From Candidatus Rokubacteria bacterium RIFCSPLOWO2_02_FULL_73_56 (lineage in GTDB: Bacteria; Methylomirabilota; Methylomirabilia; Rokubacteriales; CSP1-6), in contig MGCF01000092.1 in assembly GCA_001788495.1 (NCBI GenBank), forward strand, positions 1,071 through 44,403: 43,333 nucleotides of DNA, written 5' to 3'. How positions within the stretch are numbered: position 1 is the stretch's first letter; each line of letters opens with the position of its first letter. Shown piece after piece: positions 9,709 to 21,075 of the stretch. The notes under the pieces were generated by a model, which saw nothing but the letters and a program-made list of their open reading frames with translations, did not search any database and was not told where the DNA came from. The translations under genes and the position numbers were made by a program.

Positions 9709-10199
9709 CCGGCGAGACGGTGGCGTTCTGGGTCGTGGCCGCGGCGCTGCTGGCCTCGAGCCTCGCCGTCGTGCTCACGCCCAACCTCTTCCACGCGGTC
9801 CTCTACCTCGCGGCGGCGCTGGTGGCGACCGGCCTGGTCTTCCTGCTGCTCGACGCGCCGTTCCTGTTCGGCGTCCAGCTGCTGCTCTACGCGGGCGGCG
9901 TCGTGACGATCGTCGTGTTCGCGATCATGCTGACCGAGCGCCTGGTCGGCGAGCGGATCACCCAGGCGAGCCGCCACGTGTTCAACGGCGGCGTCGTGGC
10001 CGCCGCCGTGTTCGTGGCCGTGGCCGGGTTCCTGCTCCAGGGCCCGGCGACGCCGCCGCGGCCGCCGCTGGCGGGCGACACGACCGTGGCGATCGGCCGG
10101 GCGCTCGTGGGCCCGTTCGCGGTGACGCTCGAGCTGCTCGGCCTGCTGCTGGTCGCGGCGCTGCTCGGGGCGCTCTACCTCGCGAGGACCGAGGAATGA
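9705..10199 (+). CDS. nuoJ: NADH-quinone oxidoreductase subunit J (cluster 1)
   Basis: VTGETVAFWVVAAALLASSLAVVLTPNLFHAVLYLAAALVATGLVFLLLDAPFLFGVQLLLYAGGVVTIVVFAIMLTERL. Confidence 0.9.
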   Translation: MTGETVAFWVVAAALLASSLAVVLTPNLFHAVLYLAAALVATGLVFLLLDAPFLFGVQLLLYAGGVVTIVVFAIMLTERLVGERITQASRHVFNGGVVAAAVFVAVAGFLLQGPATPPRPPLAGDTTVAIGRALVGPFAVTLELLGLLLVAALLGALYLARTEE

Positions 10200-10495
10200 G
10201 CCTCGGCGCCTACCTCACGCTCGCCGCGCTCGTGTTCGCGATCGGCCTGTTCGGCGTGCTGACGCGCCGGAACGCGGTCGGCATCCTGCTCGGCATCGAG
10301 CTGATGCTGAACGCGGTCAACATCAACCTGGTCGCGTTCGCGCGCTTCCACGGCGACGTCGCCGGCCTCGTCTTCACGCTCTTCACGATCGCGATCACGG
10401 TCGCCGAGGTCGCCGTCGGCCTCGCCATCGTCATCGTGATCTTCCGGGTGCGCCGGACGGTCGACGCCGACCGGCTCGACCTCCTGCGGGGCTAG
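10196..10495 (+). CDS. nuoK: NADH-quinone oxidoreductase subunit K (cluster 1)
   Basis: LTLAALVFAIGLFGVLTRRNAVGILLGIELMLNAVNINLVAF. Confidence 0.93.
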   Translation: MSLGAYLTLAALVFAIGLFGVLTRRNAVGILLGIELMLNAVNINLVAFARFHGDVAGLVFTLFTIAITVAEVAVGLAIVIVIFRVRRTVDADRLDLLRG

Positions 10496-10496
10496 C

Positions 10497-12323
10497 GTGC
10501 GCCTGCTCGTGTGGCTCCCGCTGCTCGTGCTCGCGCTTCCGTTCACGAGCTTCCTGCTCCTCGCGGTCGTGGCGCCGCTCCGGCGGGCGGGCCGGGTCGC
10601 GGGCGCGGTGGGCATCGCCGCGATCGCGGCGTCGCTCGGCGGCGCGCTCCTGATCTGGAACGAGGGCTTCCGGCACACCGCGACCTGGGCGTGGCTCCCC
10701 GGCGACGGCGGCCCGATGGCGACGGTCGGCCTGCTCGTGGACCCGCTGGCGAACGCGATGCTCGTGCTGGTGACGCTGGTCTCGTTCCTCGTGCAGGTGT
10801 ACTCGCTCGCCTACCTCGCCGACGAGCCGGCGCCCGCGCTCGGCCGCTACTACACCTACCAGTCGCTGTTCGCGTTCTCGATGCTCGGCCTCGTGCTCTC
10901 GCCGGGCTTCCTCCAGATGTTCGTGTTCTGGGAGCTGGTGGGACTCTGCTCCTACCTGCTCATCGGCTACTGGTACCAGCGCCCGGCGGCCGCGCGCGCG
11001 GCGGTGAAGGCGTTCTGGATCACGAAGCTCGGCGACCTCGGCTTCATCATCGGGATCGTCATGCTGTGGGCCGCCACGGGGACGTTCGAGTTCGCGACGC
11101 TCTTCGCGAAGGCGCAGGCGCACGCGCTCGCGATCCCGGCGCTCGGCACGATCATGTTCCTGATCTACCTCGGCGCGGTCGGCAAGTCGGCCCAGTTCCC
11201 GCTCCACGTCTGGCTCCCCGACGCGATGGAGGGCCCGACGCCGGTCTCCGCGCTGATCCACGCCGCGACGATGGTCACGGCCGGCGTGTACATGGTCACG
11301 CGCGCGCAGCCGCTGTTCGCGCTCGTGCCGGACGTGCTCGCGCTGATCGGCTGGGTCGGCGCGTTCACCGCGCTGCTGGCGGCGACGATGGCCTGCGTCG
11401 AGAACGACATCAAGCGCGTGCTCGCCTACTCGACCGTCTCGCAGCTCGGCTACATGATGGCGGCGGCGGGCGCGGGTGCGGCGGAGGCCGGCTTCTTCCA
11501 CCTGCTCACGCACGGCCTGTTCAAGGCCCTGCTCTTCCTCGGCGCCGGCGCCGTGATCCACGCGGTCGGCTCCAACGACATCTTCCGGATGGGCGGGCTC
11601 TTCCGCGCGATGCCGCAGACGGGCCTCGTGTTCCTCGTCGGCACGCTCGCGCTCGCGGGAGTCCCGCCGCTCGCGGGGTTCTTCTCCAAGGAGGCCGTGC
11701 TCGGCGGCGTGTGGGCGGCGCACATGACGTGGCCCTTCGTCATGCTCGCGCTCACCGCGTTCCTCACCGCCTTCTACATGTTCCGCGTCGTGTTCACCGC
11801 CTTCTTCGGCCCGGCCACGGCCGCGGGCCACGCGCACGAGCCGGCGTGGGCGATGCGCGGCCCGCTCTGGCTCCTCGCGGCGCTCACCGTCCTGCTTGGC
11901 CTGCGCCTGGCGGCCGGCGGGGGCGAGGCCCACGGGCCGGCCTGGCTCGCGCCGCTCTCCGTCGGGCTGGCGCTGGCGGGCGTCGCGCTCGCCTGGGCGA
12001 TGTACCAGCGCGGCGCCCTCGACCCGCGGCGCGTCGCGGCGGCGTTCCCGCTCTCGGTGCTCGACGCGCTCGCGCGCCGGCGCTACGGCCTCGACGCGCT
12101 CTACGACGGCCTCTACCGCGGTTTCGTCCTGGCCCTCTCGCGGCTGGTCGGCTGGATCGACCGGTACCTGGTGGACGGCGTGCTGAACGTGGCGAGCGCC
12201 TGGACGCTCCGCGGCGGCGACGCGCTCCGGCGGATCCAGAGCGGCGTGCCCCAGGACTACGTCTTCGGCGTCGCGTTCGGCGTGCTGTTCCTCGTCGTGT
12301 GGGCGCGCCTGTGGATGCGCTGA
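10497..12323 (+). CDS. nuoL: NADH-quinone oxidoreductase subunit L (cluster 1)
   Basis: 608 aa; VFWELVGLCSYLLIGYWYQRPAAARAAVKAFWITKLGDLGFIIG, HVWLPDAMEGPTPVSALIHAATMVTAGVYM. Confidence 0.94.
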   Translation: MRLLVWLPLLVLALPFTSFLLLAVVAPLRRAGRVAGAVGIAAIAASLGGALLIWNEGFRHTATWAWLPGDGGPMATVGLLVDPLANAMLVLVTLVSFLVQVYSLAYLADEPAPALGRYYTYQSLFAFSMLGLVLSPGFLQMFVFWELVGLCSYLLIGYWYQRPAAARAAVKAFWITKLGDLGFIIGIVMLWAATGTFEFATLFAKAQAHALAIPALGTIMFLIYLGAVGKSAQFPLHVWLPDAMEGPTPVSALIHAATMVTAGVYMVTRAQPLFALVPDVLALIGWVGAFTALLAATMACVENDIKRVLAYSTVSQLGYMMAAAGAGAAEAGFFHLLTHGLFKALLFLGAGAVIHAVGSNDIFRMGGLFRAMPQTGLVFLVGTLALAGVPPLAGFFSKEAVLGGVWAAHMTWPFVMLALTAFLTAFYMFRVVFTAFFGPATAAGHAHEPAWAMRGPLWLLAALTVLLGLRLAAGGGEAHGPAWLAPLSVGLALAGVALAWAMYQRGALDPRRVAAAFPLSVLDALARRRYGLDALYDGLYRGFVLALSRLVGWIDRYLVDGVLNVASAWTLRGGDALRRIQSGVPQDYVFGVAFGVLFLVVWARLWMR

Positions 12324-13846
12324 GGCTGCCCGTCCTCTCGGTCATCACGTGGTCGCCGTTCGTCGGCGCGCTGCTGATCATGTTCACGGCCCGTCACCGG
12401 CCGCGGGCCGTGCGCCTGATCGCCGCGGTCACGACCGGCGTGTCGCTGCTGCTCTCGCTCGGGATCTACGTCGCCTACGACCGGGAGGGCGCGGGCTTCC
12501 AGTTCTACGAGAAGGTGGCGCTCGTCCCGCCGCTCGGGATCTCCTACGAGCTCGGCGTGGACGGGATCAGCCTGCTCCTGGTGCTGCTCACGGCCATCAT
12601 CATCTTCGCGGGCGTGTTCGCGTCGTGGACCGTGAAGGTGCGGAGCCAGGAGTTCTACGCGCTCCTGCTCGCGCTCGTCACGGGCGTCTTCGGGGTCTTC
12701 GTCTCGCTCGACCTCTTCGTGCTCTTCCTGTTCTACGAGCTCGCCGTCCTGCCCATGTACCTGCTGATCGGCATCTGGGGCTCGTCGGGCGAGATCCGGC
12801 CCCGCGGCATCTTCGCCTGGGCGTACCGGGAGACCGGCGTCGGGACGAAGGAGTACGCGGCGATGAAGCTCACGCTCTACCTGCTCTTCGGCTCCGCGTT
12901 CATCCTCGTCGGCATCTTCGCCCTCTGGGTCCACGCGGGCGCGGGCTCGTTCTCGTACCTCGACATGGAGACCGCCGTGTTCGCCCCGGGCGTCCAGCGC
13001 TGGGTCTTCCTCGCCTTCTACGTCGGCTTCGGCGTCCTCGCGGGCATCTGGCCGCTGCACACGTGGTCGCCCGACGGCCACGCCTCGGCGCCGACGGCGG
13101 TGTCCATGCTGCACGCCGGCGTGCTGATGAAGCTCGGCGCCTACGGCATCGTCCGGGTGGGGATGGGGCTCCTGCCCGAGGGCGCCGCGGAGCTGGTCTG
13201 GCTCGTCGGGACGATCGCCTGCGTCAACATCGTCTACGGCGCGCTCTCGGCGATGGCGCAGACGGACCTCAAGTACGTGATCGCGTACTCCTCGGTGTCG
13301 CACATGGGGCTCGTGCTGCTCGCCGCCGCGACGCTGACGGAGGCGGGGCTCAACGGCTCGGTGTTCCAGATGTTCGCCCACGGCATCATGACCGGCCTCT
13401 TCTTCGCGCTGGTGGGCCTCGTCTACGAGAAGGCCCACTCGCGCGAGATCGGCAGGATGGGCGGCTTCGGCAGGGTCATGCCCGGGGTCGCCACCGCGTT
13501 CACCGTCGGCGGCCTCTCCTCGCTGGGGCTGCCCGCGACCTCGGGCTTCGTCGCCGAGCTGCTCACGTTCATGGGCGCCTGGCGCTCGGAGCACCGCTGG
13601 TGGCTCTTCCCGGCGGTGGTGGGCACGTTCCTGACCGCGGTGTACGTGCTGCGGGTCACCAAGCAGATCTTCTGGGGGCCGGAGTCGCCGCACTTCCGGC
13701 ACCTCGAGGACGCCCGCGGGCCCGAGTGGGTGGCGCTCGTGCTCCTCGTCTTCGTGCTGGTCCTCTTCGGGATGGCGCCCGGCCTGGCGCTCGGGCCGGT
13801 GGACACGGCGACCGTGCCGCTCCTCGCGCGGATCGTGGGGCCCTGA
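12311..13846 (+). CDS. nuoM: NADH-quinone oxidoreductase subunit M (cluster 1)
   Basis: VDALRLPVLSVITWSPFVGALLIMF...LFYELAVLPMYLLIGIWG...PLHTWSPDGHASAPTAVSMLHAGVLMKLGAYG. Confidence 0.93.
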   Translation: MDALRLPVLSVITWSPFVGALLIMFTARHRPRAVRLIAAVTTGVSLLLSLGIYVAYDREGAGFQFYEKVALVPPLGISYELGVDGISLLLVLLTAIIIFAGVFASWTVKVRSQEFYALLLALVTGVFGVFVSLDLFVLFLFYELAVLPMYLLIGIWGSSGEIRPRGIFAWAYRETGVGTKEYAAMKLTLYLLFGSAFILVGIFALWVHAGAGSFSYLDMETAVFAPGVQRWVFLAFYVGFGVLAGIWPLHTWSPDGHASAPTAVSMLHAGVLMKLGAYGIVRVGMGLLPEGAAELVWLVGTIACVNIVYGALSAMAQTDLKYVIAYSSVSHMGLVLLAAATLTEAGLNGSVFQMFAHGIMTGLFFALVGLVYEKAHSREIGRMGGFGRVMPGVATAFTVGGLSSLGLPATSGFVAELLTFMGAWRSEHRWWLFPAVVGTFLTAVYVLRVTKQIFWGPESPHFRHLEDARGPEWVALVLLVFVLVLFGMAPGLALGPVDTATVPLLARIVGP

Positions 13847-13850
13847 CGCG

Positions 13851-15272
13851 ATGCTGCCCGCCCCGCTCGCCGCCGGCGTCCTGGAGCTCGCCCTCGGGGC
13901 CGTCCTGCTGCTCGTGTTCGTGCTGAACCTCTTCGCGCGCGGCGAGGACCGCCGCTGGCTCGCGGGCACGGCCCTCGGCGGCGTGCTCGTGGTCGGCGCG
14001 CTGAGCCTCGTCGTGACGCCGGCGCCGGCGGGGCCGGGCGGCATGTTCGTGCAGGACGGGCTCGCGATCTTCGCGAAGCGGCTGTTCCTCGGCGCGACCG
14101 TCATCGGGCTGCTGGCCGGGCTCGGGGCCCGGCCCGCCTCGGGGCGGCGCGCGGGCGAGTACCACCTGCTCCTGCTCACCTCGCTCCTCGGGATGCTCGT
14201 GCTCGCCTCGGCCCGCGACCTGATCCTGCTGTTCGTCGCGTTCGAGGTCATGTCGATCCCCCTCTACGTGCTCGCGGGCTTCCTCAAGCGCGACGCGACG
14301 GCGGTCGAGGCGTCGCTCAAGTTCTTCCTGGTCGGCAGCGTGTCCTCCGCGGTGCTCGCGTACGGGCTCTCGTTCGTGTACGGCGCGGCGCGGTCCACCG
14401 ACCTCGCGAAGGTGGCGCAGGCCTTCTCCACGGCCGAGCCGCTCCTGCTGCTCGGCCTGCTCGCGGCGCTCGCCGGCTTCGCGTTCAAGATCGCCGCGTT
14501 CCCGTTCCACATGTGGGTGCCCGACACGTACGAGGCCGCGAGCACGCCGTTCGTCGCGTGGCTGTCCGTGACGCCCAAGGCCGCCGGCTTCGTGGTGCTG
14601 TTCCGGGTCTACTTCGAGGGCATGGGCGAGCGCGCGGACGCCTGGATGCCGATCGCCGCCGGCCTCGCCACCGTCACGATCGTCGCGGGCAACCTGATGG
14701 CGCTGCCGCAGCAGAACACGAAGCGGCTGCTCGCCTACTCCGGCGTCGCCCACATCGGCTACATGCTCGTCGGCTTCGCCGCCGCCTCCGCGGCGGGGAC
14801 CGCGATGATCCTCTTCTACCTGGTCGCGTACGTGTTCAGCAACATGGGCGCCTTCCTCGTGGTCGAGGCGGTGGCCCGGGCGGAGGGCTCGGAGGCGACC
14901 GCGGCCCTCCGCGGGCTCGCGCAGCGCTCGCCGCTCCTGGCGCTGGCGATGCTGCTGTTCCTGCTCTCCCTCGGCGGCATCCCGTTCGTCGCGGGGTTCT
15001 GGGCGAAGCTGTACGTCTTCTGGGCGGCGGCCGCGGCGGGCCTCTACTGGCTCGTGCTGGTCGGCGCGGTGCTCACGGTCGTCGCGCTGTTCTACTACCT
15101 GCTGGTCGCCAAGCGCATGTACATCGAGGCACCCGAGCGCCCCGGGCGCATCCAGCTGTCCGCGCCGCTGGCGCTCGCGCTCGTGCTCTGCGCGCTCGGC
15201 GTCGTGGCGCTCGGCGTCTATCCGAAACCGGTCGTGATGGCGGCCCTGCGCGTCGCCACGCCGCTCTTCTGA
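13851..15272 (+). CDS. nuoN: NADH-quinone oxidoreductase subunit N (cluster 1)
   Basis: 473 aa; LLFVAFEVMSIPLYVLAGFLKRDATAVEASLKFFLVGSVSSAVLAYG, FHMWVPDTYEAASTPFVAWLSVTPKAAGFVVLFRV. Confidence 0.93.
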   Translation: MLPAPLAAGVLELALGAVLLLVFVLNLFARGEDRRWLAGTALGGVLVVGALSLVVTPAPAGPGGMFVQDGLAIFAKRLFLGATVIGLLAGLGARPASGRRAGEYHLLLLTSLLGMLVLASARDLILLFVAFEVMSIPLYVLAGFLKRDATAVEASLKFFLVGSVSSAVLAYGLSFVYGAARSTDLAKVAQAFSTAEPLLLLGLLAALAGFAFKIAAFPFHMWVPDTYEAASTPFVAWLSVTPKAAGFVVLFRVYFEGMGERADAWMPIAAGLATVTIVAGNLMALPQQNTKRLLAYSGVAHIGYMLVGFAAASAAGTAMILFYLVAYVFSNMGAFLVVEAVARAEGSEATAALRGLAQRSPLLALAMLLFLLSLGGIPFVAGFWAKLYVFWAAAAAGLYWLVLVGAVLTVVALFYYLLVAKRMYIEAPERPGRIQLSAPLALALVLCALGVVALGVYPKPVVMAALRVATPLF

Positions 15273-15285
15273 GGAGGGAGTCCGC

Positions 15286-15579
15286 ATGAACAGACCGCTG
15301 GTCCTCGCCGCCGCCCTGACGGTCGCGCTCCTGGCGCCCGCCGCCGTGGGCGCGTTCCAGTGCCCTGCGCTCATCACGCGCGCCCAGACCGAGCTCGGGC
15401 ACCTGCCGAAGCCGAAGGGGCCGGTCCAGGCGATCAACCGCGGGCCCGAGGTGAAGCTGATCGAGGCGCGCCTGGCCCAGGCGCAGGCCGCGCACGACCA
15501 GGGGCAGCACGAGCAGGCGGTGAAGCTCGCGACCGAGGCCCTGGAGATGCTCGAACATGTCCGGCGCGAGAACCGCTGA
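15286..15579 (+). CDS. Small secreted/periplasmic alpha-helical hypothetical protein
   Basis: 97 aa with Sec signal (MNRPLVLAAALTVALLAPAAVGAFQ) and helical repeat-like tail; 13 nt after nuoN; SD gaggag. Confidence 0.65.
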   Translation: MNRPLVLAAALTVALLAPAAVGAFQCPALITRAQTELGHLPKPKGPVQAINRGPEVKLIEARLAQAQAAHDQGQHEQAVKLATEALEMLEHVRRENR

Positions 15580-15642
15580 GGCACCACGCGGCGAGTCATC
15601 ATCTGGCTAACTGCCTGAGATATCAGAGATAACGATTCAAGC

Positions 15643-15671
15643 TTGACCTGGGCCGGCTTCCGCTGTAGTTT
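15643..15671 (+). promoter_or_regulatory. Promoter candidate TTGACC-N17-TAGTTT for tetR
   Basis: TTGACC 15643-15648, TAGTTT 15666-15671, directly followed by a palindromic operator. Confidence 0.45.
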
Positions 15672-15672
15672 T

Positions 15673-15690
15673 GTACCGACCGGTTGGTAC
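15673..15690. promoter_or_regulatory. TetR-type operator palindrome GTACCGACCGGTTGGTAC
   Basis: 18-bp palindrome (one mismatched pair) between the -10 and the tetR ATG at 15693. Confidence 0.65.
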
Positions 15691-15692
15691 AG

Positions 15693-16325
15693 ATGAAAGC
15701 GCAGACGACCAACGGCAGCCGTACCCGGGACGGACGGAGCACGCGCGAGGCGATCCTCGCCGCCGCGCAGCGCCTGATCCACGTGCACGGCTACAACCAC
15801 ACGGTGCTCGACGACGTGCTGCGCGAGAGCGGCGTCGGCAAGGGCAACTTCTACTACCACTTCAAGAGCAAGGAAGAGCTCGGGCACGCGATCCTCGACC
15901 AGCTCGTGACCTCGTTCATCGAGCGCACGCTCGAGCCGTGCTTCGCCGACCCGGCGGGCCGCCCGCTCGCCCAGATCCGCTGCTTCCTCGACCGCGTGCT
16001 CGAGGCCCAGCGCGAGCGCCACTGCGTGGGCGGCTGCCCGCTGGGCAACCTGGCGGCGGAGCTGTCGGACGTGCACGAGGGCTTCCGCACGCGGCTCGCG
16101 TCCGTCTTCGCGGCCTGGCGCGAGCGGCTGACGGTCGCGCTCCACCGGGCGCGGCGCAGCGGGGACATCGGCGCCGCGGCGCGTCCCGAGGCCCTCGCGG
16201 ACTTTCTCGTCGCCTCGCTCGAGGGCGCCATCCTCCTGACGAAGGTCTCGAAGGACATCGCGGTCATGGAGCAGTGCGTGGGCGAGATGAAGCACTACCT
16301 CGCGCAGTACGAGGCGGGGCGGTGA
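15693..16325 (+). CDS. TetR/AcrR family transcriptional regulator
   Basis: STREAILAAAQRLIHVHGYNHTVLDDVLRESGVGKGNFYYHFKSKEELGHAIL is a TetR_N HTH. Confidence 0.93.
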   Translation: MKAQTTNGSRTRDGRSTREAILAAAQRLIHVHGYNHTVLDDVLRESGVGKGNFYYHFKSKEELGHAILDQLVTSFIERTLEPCFADPAGRPLAQIRCFLDRVLEAQRERHCVGGCPLGNLAAELSDVHEGFRTRLASVFAAWRERLTVALHRARRSGDIGAAARPEALADFLVASLEGAILLTKVSKDIAVMEQCVGEMKHYLAQYEAGR

Positions 16326-16930
16326 GCGTCGTCCCGCGCACGCGGCCCGACGGCGACGCGCCGCTCGTCGAGGCGCTCCGGCGCGAGGACCCGGAGGCGC
16401 CGGCCACGCTCGTGGACGCCTACGGCGACCGCGTCTACCGGCTCGCGCTCCGGATCACCGGCTCGAAGGAGGACGCCGAGGAGGCGGCCCAGGACGCGCT
16501 CTGGACCGCGGTCCGCAAGATCCAGACGTTCAAGGGCGAGGCCGCCTTCGGCAGCTGGCTCTACCGCATCGCGGCCAACGCCGCGTACCAGAAGCTGCGC
16601 ACGCGCAAGGCGAAGGCGCGCGAGATCGCGATCGACGACGTGCTGCCGGTCCTCGACGACGAGGGGCGCCACTTCGAGCCGATGGACGACTGGTCGCGCC
16701 GGGTGGACGAGGCGACCCTGCAGGGCGAGCTGCGCCGCGTGCTCACCGAGGCGATCGACGGCCTGCCGCCCGACTACCGCACCGCGCTCGTCCTGCACGA
16801 CGTCGAGGGCCTCTCGAACCCCGACATCGCCGAGGCGCTCGGGATCAGCCTGCCGGCGGTGAAGTCGCGCGTCCACCGCTCGCGCCTGTTCGTGCGCAAG
16901 CGGCTCGCCGACTACATGCAGACCGTCTAG
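16322..16930 (+). CDS. ECF-like RNA polymerase sigma-70 factor
   Basis: LALRITGSKEDAEEAAQDALWTAVRKIQTFKGEAAFGSWLYRIAANAAYQKLR (region 2) and LPPDYRTALVLHDVEGLSNPDIAEALGISLPAVKSRVHRSRLFVRKRL (region 4). GTG start overlaps tetR stop. Confidence 0.92.
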   Translation: MSVVPRTRPDGDAPLVEALRREDPEAPATLVDAYGDRVYRLALRITGSKEDAEEAAQDALWTAVRKIQTFKGEAAFGSWLYRIAANAAYQKLRTRKAKAREIAIDDVLPVLDDEGRHFEPMDDWSRRVDEATLQGELRRVLTEAIDGLPPDYRTALVLHDVEGLSNPDIAEALGISLPAVKSRVHRSRLFVRKRLADYMQTV

Positions 16931-17023
16931 CCCGCGCGAGAGCTCCTCCAGTTGACGCGGGGCGTCGCCCTGTGGTCTCATAGGTGCTCGTCACCATTCA
17001 CGTTTCAGGAAGGTAACGGGTCC

Positions 17024-17335
17024 ATGGAAGCGGTCATCGCGAGCGGCGGCAAGCAGTACTGCGTGACACCCGGGCAGGTCATCGCGATCGAGAAGCTCGC
17101 GGGCGTCAAGGGCGCGCCCGTCGAGTTCCGGTCGGTGCTGCTGGTCAAGCGCGACGGCGAGGTCATCGCCGGCGCCCGGGCGCTCGCCGGCGCCCGGGTG
17201 TCGGGCGAGGTGGTCGCGCAGGGGCGCGGCCGCAAGGTCAGCATCGTGAAGTTCAAGCGGCGCAAGAACTACCGGCGGCACCGCGGCCACCGCCAGGCGG
17301 CCACGACGGTCCGCATCACGAGGATCGAGGTCTAG
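17024..17335 (+). CDS. rplU: 50S ribosomal protein L21
   Basis: [35 protein letters not shown]...[28 protein letters not shown]. Confidence 0.95.
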   Translation: MEAVIASGGKQYCVTPGQVIAIEKLAGVKGAPVEFRSVLLVKRDGEVIAGARALAGARVSGEVVAQGRGRKVSIVKFKRRKNYRRHRGHRQAATTVRITRIEV

Positions 17336-17343
17336 AGGGCACC

Positions 17344-19806
<2,463 letters not shown>

Positions 19807-19815
19807 GGGACGGCG

Positions 19816-21072
19816 ATGGACGTCCGGGCGCTCGTGGAGCAGAAGGCGCGCGGCGCGCGCGAGGCGGCGCGCGCGCTCGCCCTCGCGCCCACGCGGACGA
19901 AGAACGAGGCCCTGCTGCAGATGGCCCGGGGCCTCGTGGAGAAGGGCGAGGCGCTGCTCGCGGCCAACCGCGCCGACCTCGAGCGGGCGCGCGGCCGCGG
20001 GCTCGCGCGCGCGTTCCTGGATCGGCTCACGCTCACCGAGTCGCGTGTCGAGGACATGGCGCAGGGGCTGCGCGAGATCGCCGCGCTCCCCGATCCCGTC
20101 GGCACCGTCGCCGAGTCGTGGCGCCGCCCGAACGGCCTCGAGATCTCCCGCGTCCGCGTCCCCCTCGGCGTGATCGGCTTCATCTACGAGTCGCGCCCGA
20201 ACGTCACCGCCGACGCCGCGGGGCTCTGCGTCAAGTCGGGCAACGCGGTGATCCTGCGCGGCGGCAGCGAGGCGATCGAGTCGAACACGGCGATCGCCGC
20301 CGTCCTCGCCAGGGCGCTCGAGAAGGCGGGGGCGCCGGCCGACGCGATCCAGTTCGTGGACATCGTCGACCGGGAGGCGGTGGCCGTGCTGCTGGAGCTC
20401 GACGGGCTCGTGGACCTCGTCATCCCGCGCGGCGGCGAGGAGTTCGTCCGCTGGGTGTCCGGGCGCTCCCGCGTGCCGGTGCTCAAGCACGACAAGGGGC
20501 TCGTCCACGTCTACGTGGATGCGGGGGCCGACCTCGCGATGGCCGCGCGGCTCGTGGTGAACGCCAAGGTCCAGCGGCCCAGCGTGTGCAACGCGCTCGA
20601 GACGCTGCTCGTGCACCGCGACGTCGCGGCGGGCTTCCTGCCCGCGGTCGCCGCGCGGCTCGCGGAGGCCGGGGTCGAGCTGCGCGGCTGCCCGCGCACG
20701 CTCGGGCTCGTGCCCGGGGCGCGGCCGGCGACCGACGCGGACTGGGACACGGAGTACCTCGACCTGGTCCTGGCGGTCCGGGTGGTGGACGACCTCGACC
20801 AGGCGATTGCGCACATCGGGCGCCACGGCTCGGGGCTCGCCGAGGCGATCGTCACCAACGACCTGCGCCACGCGCGTCGCTTCACCCAGGAAGTGGACGC
20901 CGCGGCCGTCCTCGTGAACGCGTCCACGCGCCTAGTGGACGGCAACCAGTTCGGCATGGGCGCCGAGATGGGGATCTCGACCTCGCGGGTGCACGCCCGC
21001 GGGCCGGTCGGCGTCCGGGAGCTCACGACCACGAAGTTCGTCGTGCTGGGTGACGGGCAGGTGCGGGACTAA
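19816..21072 (+). CDS. proA: Glutamate-5-semialdehyde dehydrogenase
   Basis: RVPLGVIGFIYESRPNVTADAAGLCVKSGNAVILRGGSEAIESN; DKGLVHVYVD; QFGMGAEMGISTSRVHARGPVGVRELTTTKF. Confidence 0.96.
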   Translation: MDVRALVEQKARGAREAARALALAPTRTKNEALLQMARGLVEKGEALLAANRADLERARGRGLARAFLDRLTLTESRVEDMAQGLREIAALPDPVGTVAESWRRPNGLEISRVRVPLGVIGFIYESRPNVTADAAGLCVKSGNAVILRGGSEAIESNTAIAAVLARALEKAGAPADAIQFVDIVDREAVAVLLELDGLVDLVIPRGGEEFVRWVSGRSRVPVLKHDKGLVHVYVDAGADLAMAARLVVNAKVQRPSVCNALETLLVHRDVAAGFLPAVAARLAEAGVELRGCPRTLGLVPGARPATDADWDTEYLDLVLAVRVVDDLDQAIAHIGRHGSGLAEAIVTNDLRHARRFTQEVDAAAVLVNASTRLVDGNQFGMGAEMGISTSRVHARGPVGVRELTTTKFVVLGDGQVRD

Positions 21073-21075
21073 GGC

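Noticed and set aside
17167-17198. Direct repeat cgccggcgcccggg x2 inside rplU (period 18 bp)
   Set aside because: Encodes a local [11 protein letters not shown] sequence duplication within L21; likely codon/GC coincidence with no wider structure.
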